NCBI GenBank assembly: GCA_965243265.1
Contig: CBDEUL010000005.1
Coordinates: 442,625-506,624 of the forward strand
Length of the DNA stretch: 64,000 bases
Direction: 5' to 3'
From: Flavicella sp965243265
GTDB lineage: Bacteria > Bacteroidota > Bacteroidia > Flavobacteriales > Flavobacteriaceae
Shown: positions 1 to 7,899 of the stretch, one piece after another
How positions within the stretch are numbered: the stretch's first letter is position 1
Layout: every line of letters starts with the position of its first letter
The notes under the pieces: model-generated
Seen by the model: the letters and a program-made list of their open reading frames with translations, nothing else
What the model was told of the DNA's origin: nothing
The model's database searches: none
Made by a program: the position numbers and the translations under genes

Positions 1-61
1 TGTTTTCTGCTATAAGAAGTTTAAGGTTTGTTATAAACTCTTCTGTGATTTCAATTTGCAT
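1..61 (-). CDS. Probable magnesium transporter MgtE, N-terminal fragment (cut by window edge)
   Basis: Only the first 20 codons are present, beginning MQIEITEEFITNLKLLIAEN and running off the left edge. The ATG lies inside the 3' end of rsmA, so the two frames overlap by 11 nt and are probably translationally coupled. A short charged helical N-terminus directly behind rsmA fits the cytoplasmic N domain of MgtE, which commonly follows rsmA in Flavobacteriia. The identification rests mainly on this gene order and is tentative. Confidence 0.5.
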   Translation of the reverse strand, partial: MQIEITEEFITNLKLLIAEN

Positions 62-827
62 CTTGCTCTATTAAGGAAGTTAAATTGATAAACTCTGCTA
101 CAGACAGTTGTTCTGGGCGTTTTGTAAAAATATCATTTTCTTTTAGATCTTTAGAAATATTCATGGATTTTAAACTGCTTCGTAGCATTTTTCTACGTTG
201 ATTAAAAGCTGTTTTTACGACTCTCATAAATAATTTTTCATCTACAGGTAATGTGTAGTTTTCTTTTCGGATCATTCTGATAACTCCAGAATCTACCTTT
301 GGAGGTGGATTAAAAACTGTTGGAGGTACGGTAAATAGGTATTCTACATCGTAGAAGGCTTGTGCTATTACTGATAGGATTCCATATTTTTTACTTCCTT
401 CTTTTTCTGCAATTCTTTCTGCAACTTCTTTTTGAAACATTCCTGAAAATTCAGGTATTTGATGTCTGTTTTCAATTGTTTTAAAAACAATTTGAGTAGA
501 TATGTTATAAGGGAAGTTTCCAATAATGGCAATAGGGTCATTGTTAAAAAACTCTGTAAGATCTATTTTTAAAAAGTCTTTAGAAATAATTCTAGGAGCT
601 AAGTTTAGATAGGTGTTTTGTAGGTATTCAACCGATTCTGTATCTATTTCAATAACATGGGTTGTGTATGTTTTTTGTAATAGGTATTTGGTAAGTACTC
701 CCATACCAGGACCAATTTCTAAAACAGTATCGTATCCTTTTTCAGTTAAACTATCTGCAATGTTTTGTGCAATAAGTTCATCTTTTAAAAAGTGTTGCCC
801 TAGATGTTTTTTTGCTTTTACGCTCAT
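51..827 (-). CDS. rsmA: 16S rRNA (adenine(1518)-N6/adenine(1519)-N6)-dimethyltransferase RsmA/KsgA
   Basis: Dimethylates two adjacent adenines in the 3'-terminal helix of 16S rRNA late in 30S assembly, using S-adenosylmethionine. The 258 residues match the family length. The N-terminal KKHLGQHFL signature is at residues 6-14, the SAM-binding loop VLEIGPGMG at 35-43, and the catalytic NFPYN motif (variant of NLPY) at 104-108. The C-terminal part has the basic NQRRKMLR segment typical of the family. It overlaps the downstream probable mgtE by 11 nt. No clear promoter was seen upstream. The identification is firm. Confidence 0.97.
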   Translation of the reverse strand: MSVKAKKHLGQHFLKDELIAQNIADSLTEKGYDTVLEIGPGMGVLTKYLLQKTYTTHVIEIDTESVEYLQNTYLNLAPRIISKDFLKIDLTEFFNNDPIAIIGNFPYNISTQIVFKTIENRHQIPEFSGMFQKEVAERIAEKEGSKKYGILSVIAQAFYDVEYLFTVPPTVFNPPPKVDSGVIRMIRKENYTLPVDEKLFMRVVKTAFNQRRKMLRSSLKSMNISKDLKENDIFTKRPEQLSVAEFINLTSLIEQDAN

Positions 828-870
828 TTTAAAATAGTTTAAAGGAATACAGGTTTGCTAAGTAATGTGC

Positions 871-1197
871 TTAGTTTATTGCAGAAAATTGTTTGTCTAT
901 CAATTGCATTTCAGTTTCAAAATATACGAATTGTCCTGCAAATAAAGAATTGGCTTTGTTTTTTAGTATTTGAGCTTCGTTGTTGTAGTACTCGTTTAAA
1001 GTTTCTAAAGAGTCTACCATATATTGTACGCTATAGGTAACACCTCCCATATCTTCTTTAACCAAGACTTTGCACATTTTTGCAGATAGGAATTTTCCTG
1101 TAGCTAACATTTCTGGAATGTGTGTGTTTTGCATCCATTCTAGCCATCTTTTTTCTTCGGTTTCTTGGATGTTTGTGGTAATGTTGTAAACGTACAT
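871..1197 (-). CDS. DUF4286 family protein
   Basis: A 108-residue soluble protein with no signal peptide or membrane segment. It starts MYVYNITTNI and has the pattern of DUF4286 proteins: a short beta strand, a helix with WLEWMQ, then HIPEMLATGKF and a second beta-alpha unit. The arrangement suggests a ferredoxin-like dimeric alpha/beta barrel fold, as in stress-response A/B-barrel proteins, but this is inferred from pattern only. Function is unknown. It has its own predicted promoter 29 nt upstream and lies between serS and rsmA on the same strand. Confidence 0.75.
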   Translation of the reverse strand: MYVYNITTNIQETEEKRWLEWMQNTHIPEMLATGKFLSAKMCKVLVKEDMGGVTYSVQYMVDSLETLNEYYNNEAQILKNKANSLFAGQFVYFETEMQLIDKQFSAIN

Positions 1198-1225
1198 AAA
1201 AAAATATTGAATTGATTTTATGCCG

Positions 1226-1233
1226 CAAAGATA
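1226..1233 (-). promoter_or_regulatory. Predicted Bacteroidota -7 box for the DUF4286 gene
   Basis: On the minus strand this reads TATCTTTG, an exact match to the Bacteroidota -7 consensus TANNTTTG. It lies 29 nt upstream of the ATG at 1197, so transcription would start near 1220. No clear TTTG -33 box was seen. Confidence 0.55.
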
Positions 1234-1280
1234 GGGAGAATAAAGTAGGGGTAAAATAGGATCCTGACTTCTTTAAAGAA

Positions 1281-1310
1281 AAAGACCTTCACAGAGTGGT
1301 GAAGGTCTTT
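1281..1310 (-). terminator. Intrinsic terminator downstream of serS
   Basis: A perfect 12-bp inverted repeat (AAAGACCTTCAC / GTGAAGGTCTTT) with a 6-nt loop. On the minus strand it is followed by TTCTTTAAAG, giving a U-rich tail. It starts 11 nt past the serS stop codon. Confidence 0.85.
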
Positions 1311-1320
1311 GTGTTTTTAT

Positions 1321-2595
1321 TTAATTTATAATATCAAAACCTGTATATGGTATTAATACTTCTGGTATTTTAATTCCTTCAGGTGTTTGACAGTTTTCTA
1401 ACAATCCAGCAAGTACTCTAGGCAATGCCAAAGCACTACCATTTAAGGTGTGTGCCAATTGTTTTTTTCCTTCGTTGTTTTTATAACGTAGTTTTAAACG
1501 GTTGGCTTGAAAAGTTTCAAAGTTAGAAACAGAACTTATTTCTAGCCATTTATCTTGAGCCGTAGAAAATACTTCAAAATCATAAGTTAATGTTGAGGTA
1601 AAACCTAAATCTCCTCCGCAAAGTTTTAAAATACGGTATGGTAAATTTAGTTCTCTAAGAATTTCTTTTACGTGTTCTACCATTCCGTCGAGTGCTTTTG
1701 CTGAATTTTCAGGATGTTCTATACGAACAATTTCTACTTTGTCAAATTGGTGTAAACGATTCAGTCCTCTAACATGTGCTCCGTAAGAACCTGCTTCTCT
1801 TCTAAAACAAGGGGTGTAAGCTGTGTTTAGTATAGGAAACTCACTTTCCTTTAAAAGCACATCTCTGTAAATGTTAGTAACAGGTACTTCACCAGTAGGT
1901 ATTAAGTATAAATCGTCTTTTGCATCGTGGTACATTTGCCCTTCTTTGTCAGGTAACTGTCCTGTTGCTATTCCAGAAGCTTCATTGACTAGATAAGGAG
2001 GTTGTACTTCTAAATATCCGGCTGCTGCATTTTTGTCTAAAAAGTAATTGATCAGGGCACGTTGTAAACGAGCTCCTTTTCCCTTGTAAACAGGAAACCC
2101 TGCGGCAGCTATTTTATTCCCCAATTCAAAATCGATGATGTCGTATTTTTTTACAAGTTCCCAGTGAGGTAATGCACCTTCATGTAAGGTAGGTACTGTT
2201 CCTTCTTCAAAAATGGTTTCGTTATCATCTTCAGAATTTCCAGCAGGTACAATTTCGTTAGGAATATTCGGAATATTATACAAAAGGTCTTGAAGAGTTG
2301 CACTAGCTTGATTTAATTGGTCTGCAAGTGTTTTAGATTCTTCTTTTAAAGCTGCTGTTTTTTCTTTTAAAAGAGCTGCTTTTTGTGGTTCGCCTGATTT
2401 AAATAAGATTCCTATTTCTTTTGAAAGCTTATTAGATTCAGCCAATACACCATCAAGTTTTGTTTGTGTAGCTTTCCTTTCTTCGTCAGAAGTAAGAACT
2501 GCATTTACAATGTTTTCTGCGTTTTTAAAGTTACGTTTTGCTAAACCTTGCAAAACAGTTTCTTTGTTGTCTTTGATGTATTGAACCTGTAACAT
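1321..2595 (-). CDS. serS: Seryl-tRNA synthetase
   Basis: Class II aminoacyl-tRNA synthetase charging tRNA-Ser. The 424 residues match the usual length. Residues 1-110 form the long antiparallel coiled-coil arm that contacts the tRNA variable loop. The catalytic core holds motif 2 (FRREAGSYG, with arginines for ATP), the serine pocket segment TGEVPVTN and a motif 3 region near the C-terminus (NGSALALPRVLAGLLEN). A predicted promoter sits upstream at 2617-2624 and a strong terminator follows, so it is probably a single-gene transcript. The identification is firm. Confidence 0.98.
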   Translation of the reverse strand: MLQVQYIKDNKETVLQGLAKRNFKNAENIVNAVLTSDEERKATQTKLDGVLAESNKLSKEIGILFKSGEPQKAALLKEKTAALKEESKTLADQLNQASATLQDLLYNIPNIPNEIVPAGNSEDDNETIFEEGTVPTLHEGALPHWELVKKYDIIDFELGNKIAAAGFPVYKGKGARLQRALINYFLDKNAAAGYLEVQPPYLVNEASGIATGQLPDKEGQMYHDAKDDLYLIPTGEVPVTNIYRDVLLKESEFPILNTAYTPCFRREAGSYGAHVRGLNRLHQFDKVEIVRIEHPENSAKALDGMVEHVKEILRELNLPYRILKLCGGDLGFTSTLTYDFEVFSTAQDKWLEISSVSNFETFQANRLKLRYKNNEGKKQLAHTLNGSALALPRVLAGLLENCQTPEGIKIPEVLIPYTGFDIIN

Positions 2596-2616
2596 TTTAC
2601 GAAAATTTTAAAAAGG

Positions 2617-2624
2617 CAAATTTA
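2617..2624 (-). promoter_or_regulatory. Predicted -7 box for serS
   Basis: Minus-strand TAAATTTG, an exact match to TANNTTTG, 22 nt upstream of the serS ATG. This would give a leader of about 15 nt. Confidence 0.5.
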
Positions 2625-2682
2625 TAAAAATAGATTGTCTAAAAGGTAATAAATACGTATTAGTTGAGGTGCTTTTTAGTGT

Positions 2683-3192
2683 TTATTCCAGACTAAAGGT
2701 TTCTTCTATTTTGTTGATTAGTTGAGGACTTGTATTTGTGGCAAAATTTAGAGAGAGAGAATAATTATTGTTTTTTAGTTTTTTTAAGTGAAGATTTCCT
2801 TTGGTGATTTTATACCACCCTGCAGTTCCTCTACAAAAACATTGTCTTTCGAAAAGAAGGTTCACTTTTTGAAGCTCTTTGTCTTTTAAAATTAGGTTTT
2901 CAGTCTCTTTAGGGAATTCTAATAGTATGGTTTCGGAATAATGACCGTCTGCTAAGTTTTTAGGAGTGTTTTTTGAGTACGTGAATTTGTATAATACCAG
3001 ATTACCTGAAACTATTTTAGGGTATATTTTTCCTATGCTGTCTTCTAGAAGGTTTATTTTCTGGTTTTTAGAAATAGACGTTTTACAAGTTCCTTCTTCT
3101 AGGCAAAGAGGAGTATTTGTGGGAATTCCTTTTTGTGATTTGCAGGATACAACGGTTAATAAAATTACCAAATAAAAAGAAAGTGATCTCAT
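2683..3192 (-). CDS. Small putative lipoprotein of unknown function
   Basis: The open frame extends to 3222, but the ATG at 3190-3192 is preferred because it gives MRSLSFYLVILLTVVSC, a compact lipoprotein signal peptide with the lipidation cysteine at residue 17 (169 residues in total). The upstream ATG would add ten polar residues in front and would overlap ribF. The mature part is beta-rich with two close cysteine pairs (PLCLEEGTC and RQCFCRG) and no domain I recognise. It follows ribF by 22 nt and is probably cotranscribed with it. Likely anchored to a membrane facing the periplasm. Function is unknown. Confidence 0.7.
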   Translation of the reverse strand: MRSLSFYLVILLTVVSCKSQKGIPTNTPLCLEEGTCKTSISKNQKINLLEDSIGKIYPKIVSGNLVLYKFTYSKNTPKNLADGHYSETILLEFPKETENLILKDKELQKVNLLFERQCFCRGTAGWYKITKGNLHLKKLKNNNYSLSLNFATNTSPQLINKIEETFSLE

Positions 3193-3214
3193 TTTATAAA
3201 GGTAATAATTATTA

Positions 3215-4138
3215 TTACTCAATAAGGTTTAGGCATTTTAATTTATCGTGGTGTAATTGAATTTTAAGATTTTCTAAAGAGTCAAATTTCTGTTCGTCTC
3301 TTAAAAATTCTAGTAGTTCAATTTTAAGTTTTGTACCATATAAATCTTCATTCAAGTCGAAAAAGTGGACTTCAATAGTTTCGTTGTCTCCATTAACAGT
3401 AGGGCGTACTCCAATATTCATCATTCCGAAATATTCGTTGTTGTTAATGGTGGACTTAATGAAGTATGCTCCTTTTTTGGGTACAAGTTTATAGTTTTCT
3501 GAGATTTCTATGTTTGCTGTAGGGTATCCAATGGTATTCCCTAATTGTTTTCCTTTTACAACAGTTCCTTGTAAAACATAATTGTAACCTAAATATTTGC
3601 TTACTGTTTTTAGGTTTCCTTCAGAAAGTGCATTTCTAACCTTTGTAGAGCTAACAGAAATTTTGTTGATGTCTTGAGCGGGAATTTCATGAACATCAAA
3701 ATCATACATGTGTCCAAATTCTTGTAGTTGTTCAAAGCTACCTTCTCTGTTTTTTCCAAATCTATGGTCGTATCCAATAATAAGGTGAGAGGTGTTTAAC
3801 TGATTTACGAGAATGTTTCTTACAAATTCAAAGGCTGTTAATTTAGAAAACTCTGTATCAAAAGGATGAATTATAAGGTAGTCTAAGCCTGTATTCTTTA
3901 AAATTTCAATTCGCTCGTTAATGGTGTTGATAAGCTTTATAGAATTGTCCTTTTGTAGCACCATTCTTGGGTGAGGAAAGAAAGTAAGCAATACAGATTT
4001 ACTGTCTGTTGCTTTTGCTTTGGAAACAAGTTGCTCTATGATTTTTTGATGTCCAATGTGTACACCGTCAAATGTTCCAATAGTAACACAAGAGTTTTTA
4101 GAAGAAATGAAATTTTTGTAATTCTCAATTACAGTCAA
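3215..4138 (-). CDS. ribF: Bifunctional riboflavin kinase / FAD synthetase
   Basis: Phosphorylates riboflavin to FMN and adenylates FMN to FAD. The 307 residues carry both expected domains. The N-terminal FAD synthetase domain has the nucleotidyltransferase motif GTFDGVHIGH at residues 21-30 and the ISSTKVRNAL-like SVSSTKVRNAL segment. The C-terminal riboflavin kinase domain has GNTIGYPTANIE, followed by GAYF and the NIGVRPTV strand. Its promoter lies about 32 nt upstream. A small lipoprotein gene follows. Confidence 0.96.
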   Translation of the reverse strand: MTVIENYKNFISSKNSCVTIGTFDGVHIGHQKIIEQLVSKAKATDSKSVLLTFFPHPRMVLQKDNSIKLINTINERIEILKNTGLDYLIIHPFDTEFSKLTAFEFVRNILVNQLNTSHLIIGYDHRFGKNREGSFEQLQEFGHMYDFDVHEIPAQDINKISVSSTKVRNALSEGNLKTVSKYLGYNYVLQGTVVKGKQLGNTIGYPTANIEISENYKLVPKKGAYFIKSTINNNEYFGMMNIGVRPTVNGDNETIEVHFFDLNEDLYGTKLKIELLEFLRDEQKFDSLENLKIQLHHDKLKCLNLIE

Positions 4139-4169
4139 ATCAAAAGAAGTTAACAGCTTAATAATAGTG

Positions 4170-4177
4170 CAAATTTA
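4170..4177 (-). promoter_or_regulatory. Predicted -7 box for ribF
   Basis: Minus-strand TAAATTTG, an exact TANNTTTG match, 32 nt before the ribF ATG. Confidence 0.5.
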
Positions 4178-4270
4178 CATTCTATTTTTTCATTTATAGA
4201 AACTCTTAGGGTAAAATATTGAGTAGATTTCTTTTGAGTATTAATTTTATGTGTTTCTGTTTATTTTGAA

Positions 4271-4278
4271 TAGCTTTG
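4271..4278 (+). promoter_or_regulatory. Predicted -7 box for the secreted metallopeptidase
   Basis: TAGCTTTG matches TANNTTTG exactly and lies 38 nt upstream of the ATG at 4316. A TTTG occurs at 4233-4236, too far for a normal -33 element, so only the -7 box is supported. Confidence 0.45.
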
Positions 4279-4315
4279 TAAATTAATGTATTTTTAGATT
4301 GCTAATTGATTAATT

Positions 4316-7300
4316 ATGAAGAGTCTTAAGTCTAGTTTGCTTCTTTTTCTTGTAGGATTGTTTTTTGTGAGTTTTTCTGCAATAGCTCAAGATAATCAAG
4401 GTCTTTGGGAAGAAGAATTTTCTCAAAATTTGGTTCCATATCAAAAATCATCCCGAAAAGTAGTTCCAAAAAAAGAGAAAATATATAGACTAAATTTAGA
4501 GATGTTAAAAGAGAAATTAGGATACTCTTCTTTAAATATTCAGAACAAACAAAAGGTTAACAAAGGTGAAAGTATTTTGCCTTTTCCAGATTCAAAAGGG
4601 AATATAGTGCTCTTTAAAGTAAGAGAGTCCTCTGTAATGGATGTTGAATTGCAAAAGAAATATCCAGAGATACGATCTTATGTAGGAGTTTCTACAGAAG
4701 ATGCTAGCACTATCATTCGTTTTAGTGTAGATCCTAAAGGTTTTCATTCAATGACACTGTCTACTAAAGGAGCAGCCGAATTTATAGATCCTTATACGAA
4801 GGATGCATTAACCTATTCAGTAGTTTCAAAAGATAATTTGCCAGCAGAGGATAAAAACTTTTTATGTAAATCAGAAGAAGGAGATTTAAAAGGAGGTTTT
4901 GTTGAAAGTAGTTTGGCAGCTAGAACTTTTACAGGAGATGCTAATTTGAGAGTATTTAGATTGGCTTTGGCTTGTACAGGAGAATATTCGCAATACCACC
5001 TTAACGATCAGGGAGTTTCATCCTCTGCAACAGATGCTGTAAAAAAAGCAGCTGTTTTGTCGGCAATGAATACTACTTTAACAAGGCTAAATGGAGTTTT
5101 TGAAAGAGAATTGGCTGTCCGTTTAGAGTTAGTAGCAAATAATGATGAGATTGTTTTTCTAAATTCCAATACTGATGGGTTTACAGATGGTAATGCATTG
5201 GCTCTAATAGGAGAAGTACAAGGTATTATTGACAATGAAATAGGTTTTTCAAATTATGATATAGGGCATGTGTTTAGTACAGGTGATAGTGGGGTTGCAG
5301 AATTGGCTTCTGTTTGTACTTCTAGAAAGGCACAAGGAGTTACGGGGTCTGACACTCCAAAAGGAGATGCTTTTGATATAGATTATGTAGCACATGAAAT
5401 GGGACATCAATTTGGAGCAACACATACATTCAATAATTCGTGTAATAATAACATAACCTCTTCAACAGCAGTAGAACCAGGAAGTGGATCAACTATTATG
5501 GCGTATGCAGGAATTTGTGCCCCCAATATTCAAAGTAATAGTGATGCTTATTTTCATAGTGTAAGTATAAATCAAATACAAAATACGTATACATCGGGAA
5601 ATGCAACATGTGGAGAGTTAATTGTTACAAATGATGGTTTACCAAATGCAAATGCAGGATCAGATTGTACAATTCCAAAACAAACACCTTTTGTATTACA
5701 AGGAACAGCTACTTTTGCAAATACAGATTTAGAATACAATTGGGAACAAACTGATACTGAAAGAAAAACCATGCCTCCTTCAGCAACAAGTACAGGAGGT
5801 CCTTTGTTTCGATCAATTGCCCCATCGTCTAGCTCTAAAAGATATTTTCCCTCATTAGAAACCGTATTGAATGGGAGTTTGTCTAGTACATGGGAAGTTT
5901 TACCTGAAGTGGGAAGATCATTGGATTTTAATTTTATGGTACGAGGGTATACAACAGCAACGGATGCTGGTGAAACAGTAGTTGGACTTGTAGCTATTGA
6001 TGGAAAAACCATTTCGGTAGATGGTAGTTCAGGACCTTTTGTAGTTACTTCTCAGGAAGAAGATGTTAGGTTACAAGGAGGAGAGTCTGTGATTATTACT
6101 TGGGATGTAGCAAATACAGATGAAGCTCCAGTAAATGTATCGCATATCAATATTTTATTGTCAACAGATGGAGGACTTACTTTTTCTACAACATTGGCAG
6201 AAAATGTTCCAAATAATGGAATGTATTCTATCGTAGTACCTGTTGTTTCTTCTGAGAATTCAAGAATTAAAGTAGAAGCTGTAGGTAATGTTTTCTATAG
6301 TATTAATAAAGGAACAATTGCAATAGACGATTCATTATTTGTGATGAGTTTTGAAGATAGAACAAATGATATTTGTGAGTCTACGAATGAAGTTACTTAT
6401 AATTTTGAGTATGCTAATTATTTAGGATATACAGGAGAAACTGTTTTTGAATGTTCAGGAACTCCAGAAGGAGCCATTGTAACAATTAGTCCAACAAGTG
6501 CAACCGTAGATGGAACAGAGGTAGAAGTTACTATTTCAAATTTGGGAAGTAATAACACAGGTAGGCATACGTTGAGCTTTAGTGGTACTGGAGGGGGAGA
6601 GCAAAATACAGTAGACCTTTTTTTAAATATATTCAAAAATGAAATAGAAGAACCAGAGCTGTTGTTGCCTATAAATTATGAGGTAAACCTATTTAATTCT
6701 GTAGAGTTTGAGTGGAGAGAAGATGAGAATGCTTTGGAATATGATGTTCAAGTAGCTACAGATGAGGAGTTCTCTAATATTATAGGGGGTGAAACGGTAG
6801 AAACAACATCCTATTTATTGTCAGGGTTAGAGTATTCAACACAGTATTTTTGGAGAGTTCGAGCAAAGAATATCTGTGGAGAAGGAGGGTTCTCTACTCC
6901 ATACTCTTTCAATACAGGGGATTTTTTAGAAAAAGAGTATGAATATGAAGGGAATGAAGTTTCTATTCCAGATAATGATACATCAGGTATCGCTTCGGTG
7001 ATAAATGTTACAGATGTATTAAGTATTACCAATGTAAAAGTAACTGTTGATATAGAACATACTTATTTGGAAGATTTGTCGATTAGTTTAAAAAGTCCAG
7101 AAAATACAACAATTGTATTGGTAGCTTCAAGCGGAGGAGATAATGATGATTTAAATAATGTTACTTTTGACGATACTGCTGATGAGACTATTGCAGAGAG
7201 TGGAGATACTTCATATTCTGGATCCTACAAACCAAAACAAAGTTTAGCTGGGTTCATAGGAAATTCTAGTGAAGGGGATTGGACTTTGAAAATTGTTGAT

Positions 7301-7783
7301 GCAGCAGGTGGTGATGTTGGAACTTTGAATTATTGGAGTTTAGAAATTTCAGGAGTTAATCAAGGTGGTGCAGATACAGATTCCGATGGAATTTTAGACA
7401 GTGTTGATAATTGTGTAAATACATTTAATCCAGATCAATCTGATTATGATGAGGATGGATTAGGTGATGTATGTGATTCAGAGGTAGATATTGTAAAAGA
7501 AGATGCGTTTTCACCTAATTCGGATGGAATAAATGATTATTGGGTGTTTGGTAGAATTGATGATGGAACTCCTAATGATGCTCCAATAGCTTTACCTAAG
7601 GTTGTTTTGGAGGTTTTTACCAAACAAGGAGAGTTGGTGTATAAGTCAGATTATTATAAGAACGATTGGGATGGTACTTCTATGTCTGGAGGATTGTTGC
7701 CTAGAGGGTCTTATATCTATAGGATTTATTCTTTAACAGGAGAGGTAAGAGAGCAGAAAGGTTGGGTGTATATCAACTATTAA
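4316..7783 (+). CDS. Secreted multidomain reprolysin-type zinc metallopeptidase with gliding-motility-type C-terminal sorting domain
   Basis: A 1155-residue exported protease. Residues 1-25 are a signal peptide ending SAIAQ. Residues 26-200 look like a propeptide. The catalytic domain carries HEMGHQFGATH at 360-370 (zinc ligands H360, H364, H370; catalytic E361) followed by the Met-turn STIMAYAG near 400, as in M12B reprolysins. Then come Ig/PKD-like beta domains, a fibronectin type III domain (around 780-870), a proprotein-convertase P domain (around 890-1015) and a thrombospondin type 3 calcium repeat (DTDSDGILDSVDNC). The C-terminal domain begins AFSPNSDGINDYW and is of the CHU_C / gliding-motility-associated type, a T9SS export signal. 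It is therefore expected at the cell surface or released. A TonB-dependent receptor follows 116 nt downstream. Its substrate is unknown. Confidence 0.92.
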   Translation: MKSLKSSLLLFLVGLFFVSFSAIAQDNQGLWEEEFSQNLVPYQKSSRKVVPKKEKIYRLNLEMLKEKLGYSSLNIQNKQKVNKGESILPFPDSKGNIVLFKVRESSVMDVELQKKYPEIRSYVGVSTEDASTIIRFSVDPKGFHSMTLSTKGAAEFIDPYTKDALTYSVVSKDNLPAEDKNFLCKSEEGDLKGGFVESSLAARTFTGDANLRVFRLALACTGEYSQYHLNDQGVSSSATDAVKKAAVLSAMNTTLTRLNGVFERELAVRLELVANNDEIVFLNSNTDGFTDGNALALIGEVQGIIDNEIGFSNYDIGHVFSTGDSGVAELASVCTSRKAQGVTGSDTPKGDAFDIDYVAHEMGHQFGATHTFNNSCNNNITSSTAVEPGSGSTIMAYAGICAPNIQSNSDAYFHSVSINQIQNTYTSGNATCGELIVTNDGLPNANAGSDCTIPKQTPFVLQGTATFANTDLEYNWEQTDTERKTMPPSATSTGGPLFRSIAPSSSSKRYFPSLETVLNGSLSSTWEVLPEVGRSLDFNFMVRGYTTATDAGETVVGLVAIDGKTISVDGSSGPFVVTSQEEDVRLQGGESVIITWDVANTDEAPVNVSHINILLSTDGGLTFSTTLAENVPNNGMYSIVVPVVSSENSRIKVEAVGNVFYSINKGTIAIDDSLFVMSFEDRTNDICESTNEVTYNFEYANYLGYTGETVFECSGTPEGAIVTISPTSATVDGTEVEVTISNLGSNNTGRHTLSFSGTGGGEQNTVDLFLNIFKNEIEEPELLLPINYEVNLFNSVEFEWREDENALEYDVQVATDEEFSNIIGGETVETTSYLLSGLEYSTQYFWRVRAKNICGEGGFSTPYSFNTGDFLEKEYEYEGNEVSIPDNDTSGIASVINVTDVLSITNVKVTVDIEHTYLEDLSISLKSPENTTIVLVASSGGDNDDLNNVTFDDTADETIAESGDTSYSGSYKPKQSLAGFIGNSSEGDWTLKIVDAAGGDVGTLNYWSLEISGVNQGGADTDSDGILDSVDNCVNTFNPDQSDYDEDGLGDVCDSEVDIVKEDAFSPNSDGINDYWVFGRIDDGTPNDAPIALPKVVLEVFTKQGELVYKSDYYKNDWDGTSMSGGLLPRGSYIYRIYSLTGEVREQKGWVYINY

Positions 7784-7899
7784 GTAAAAAATATTTTTAG
7801 GGTAGTTTAATTAAGTAAAAGCAGGTTTGATAGGTTCTTTTTTGTGAAAAGCAAAAAATTATCGTATTTTAAAAGGATAACCTTTATACTTAATGAATT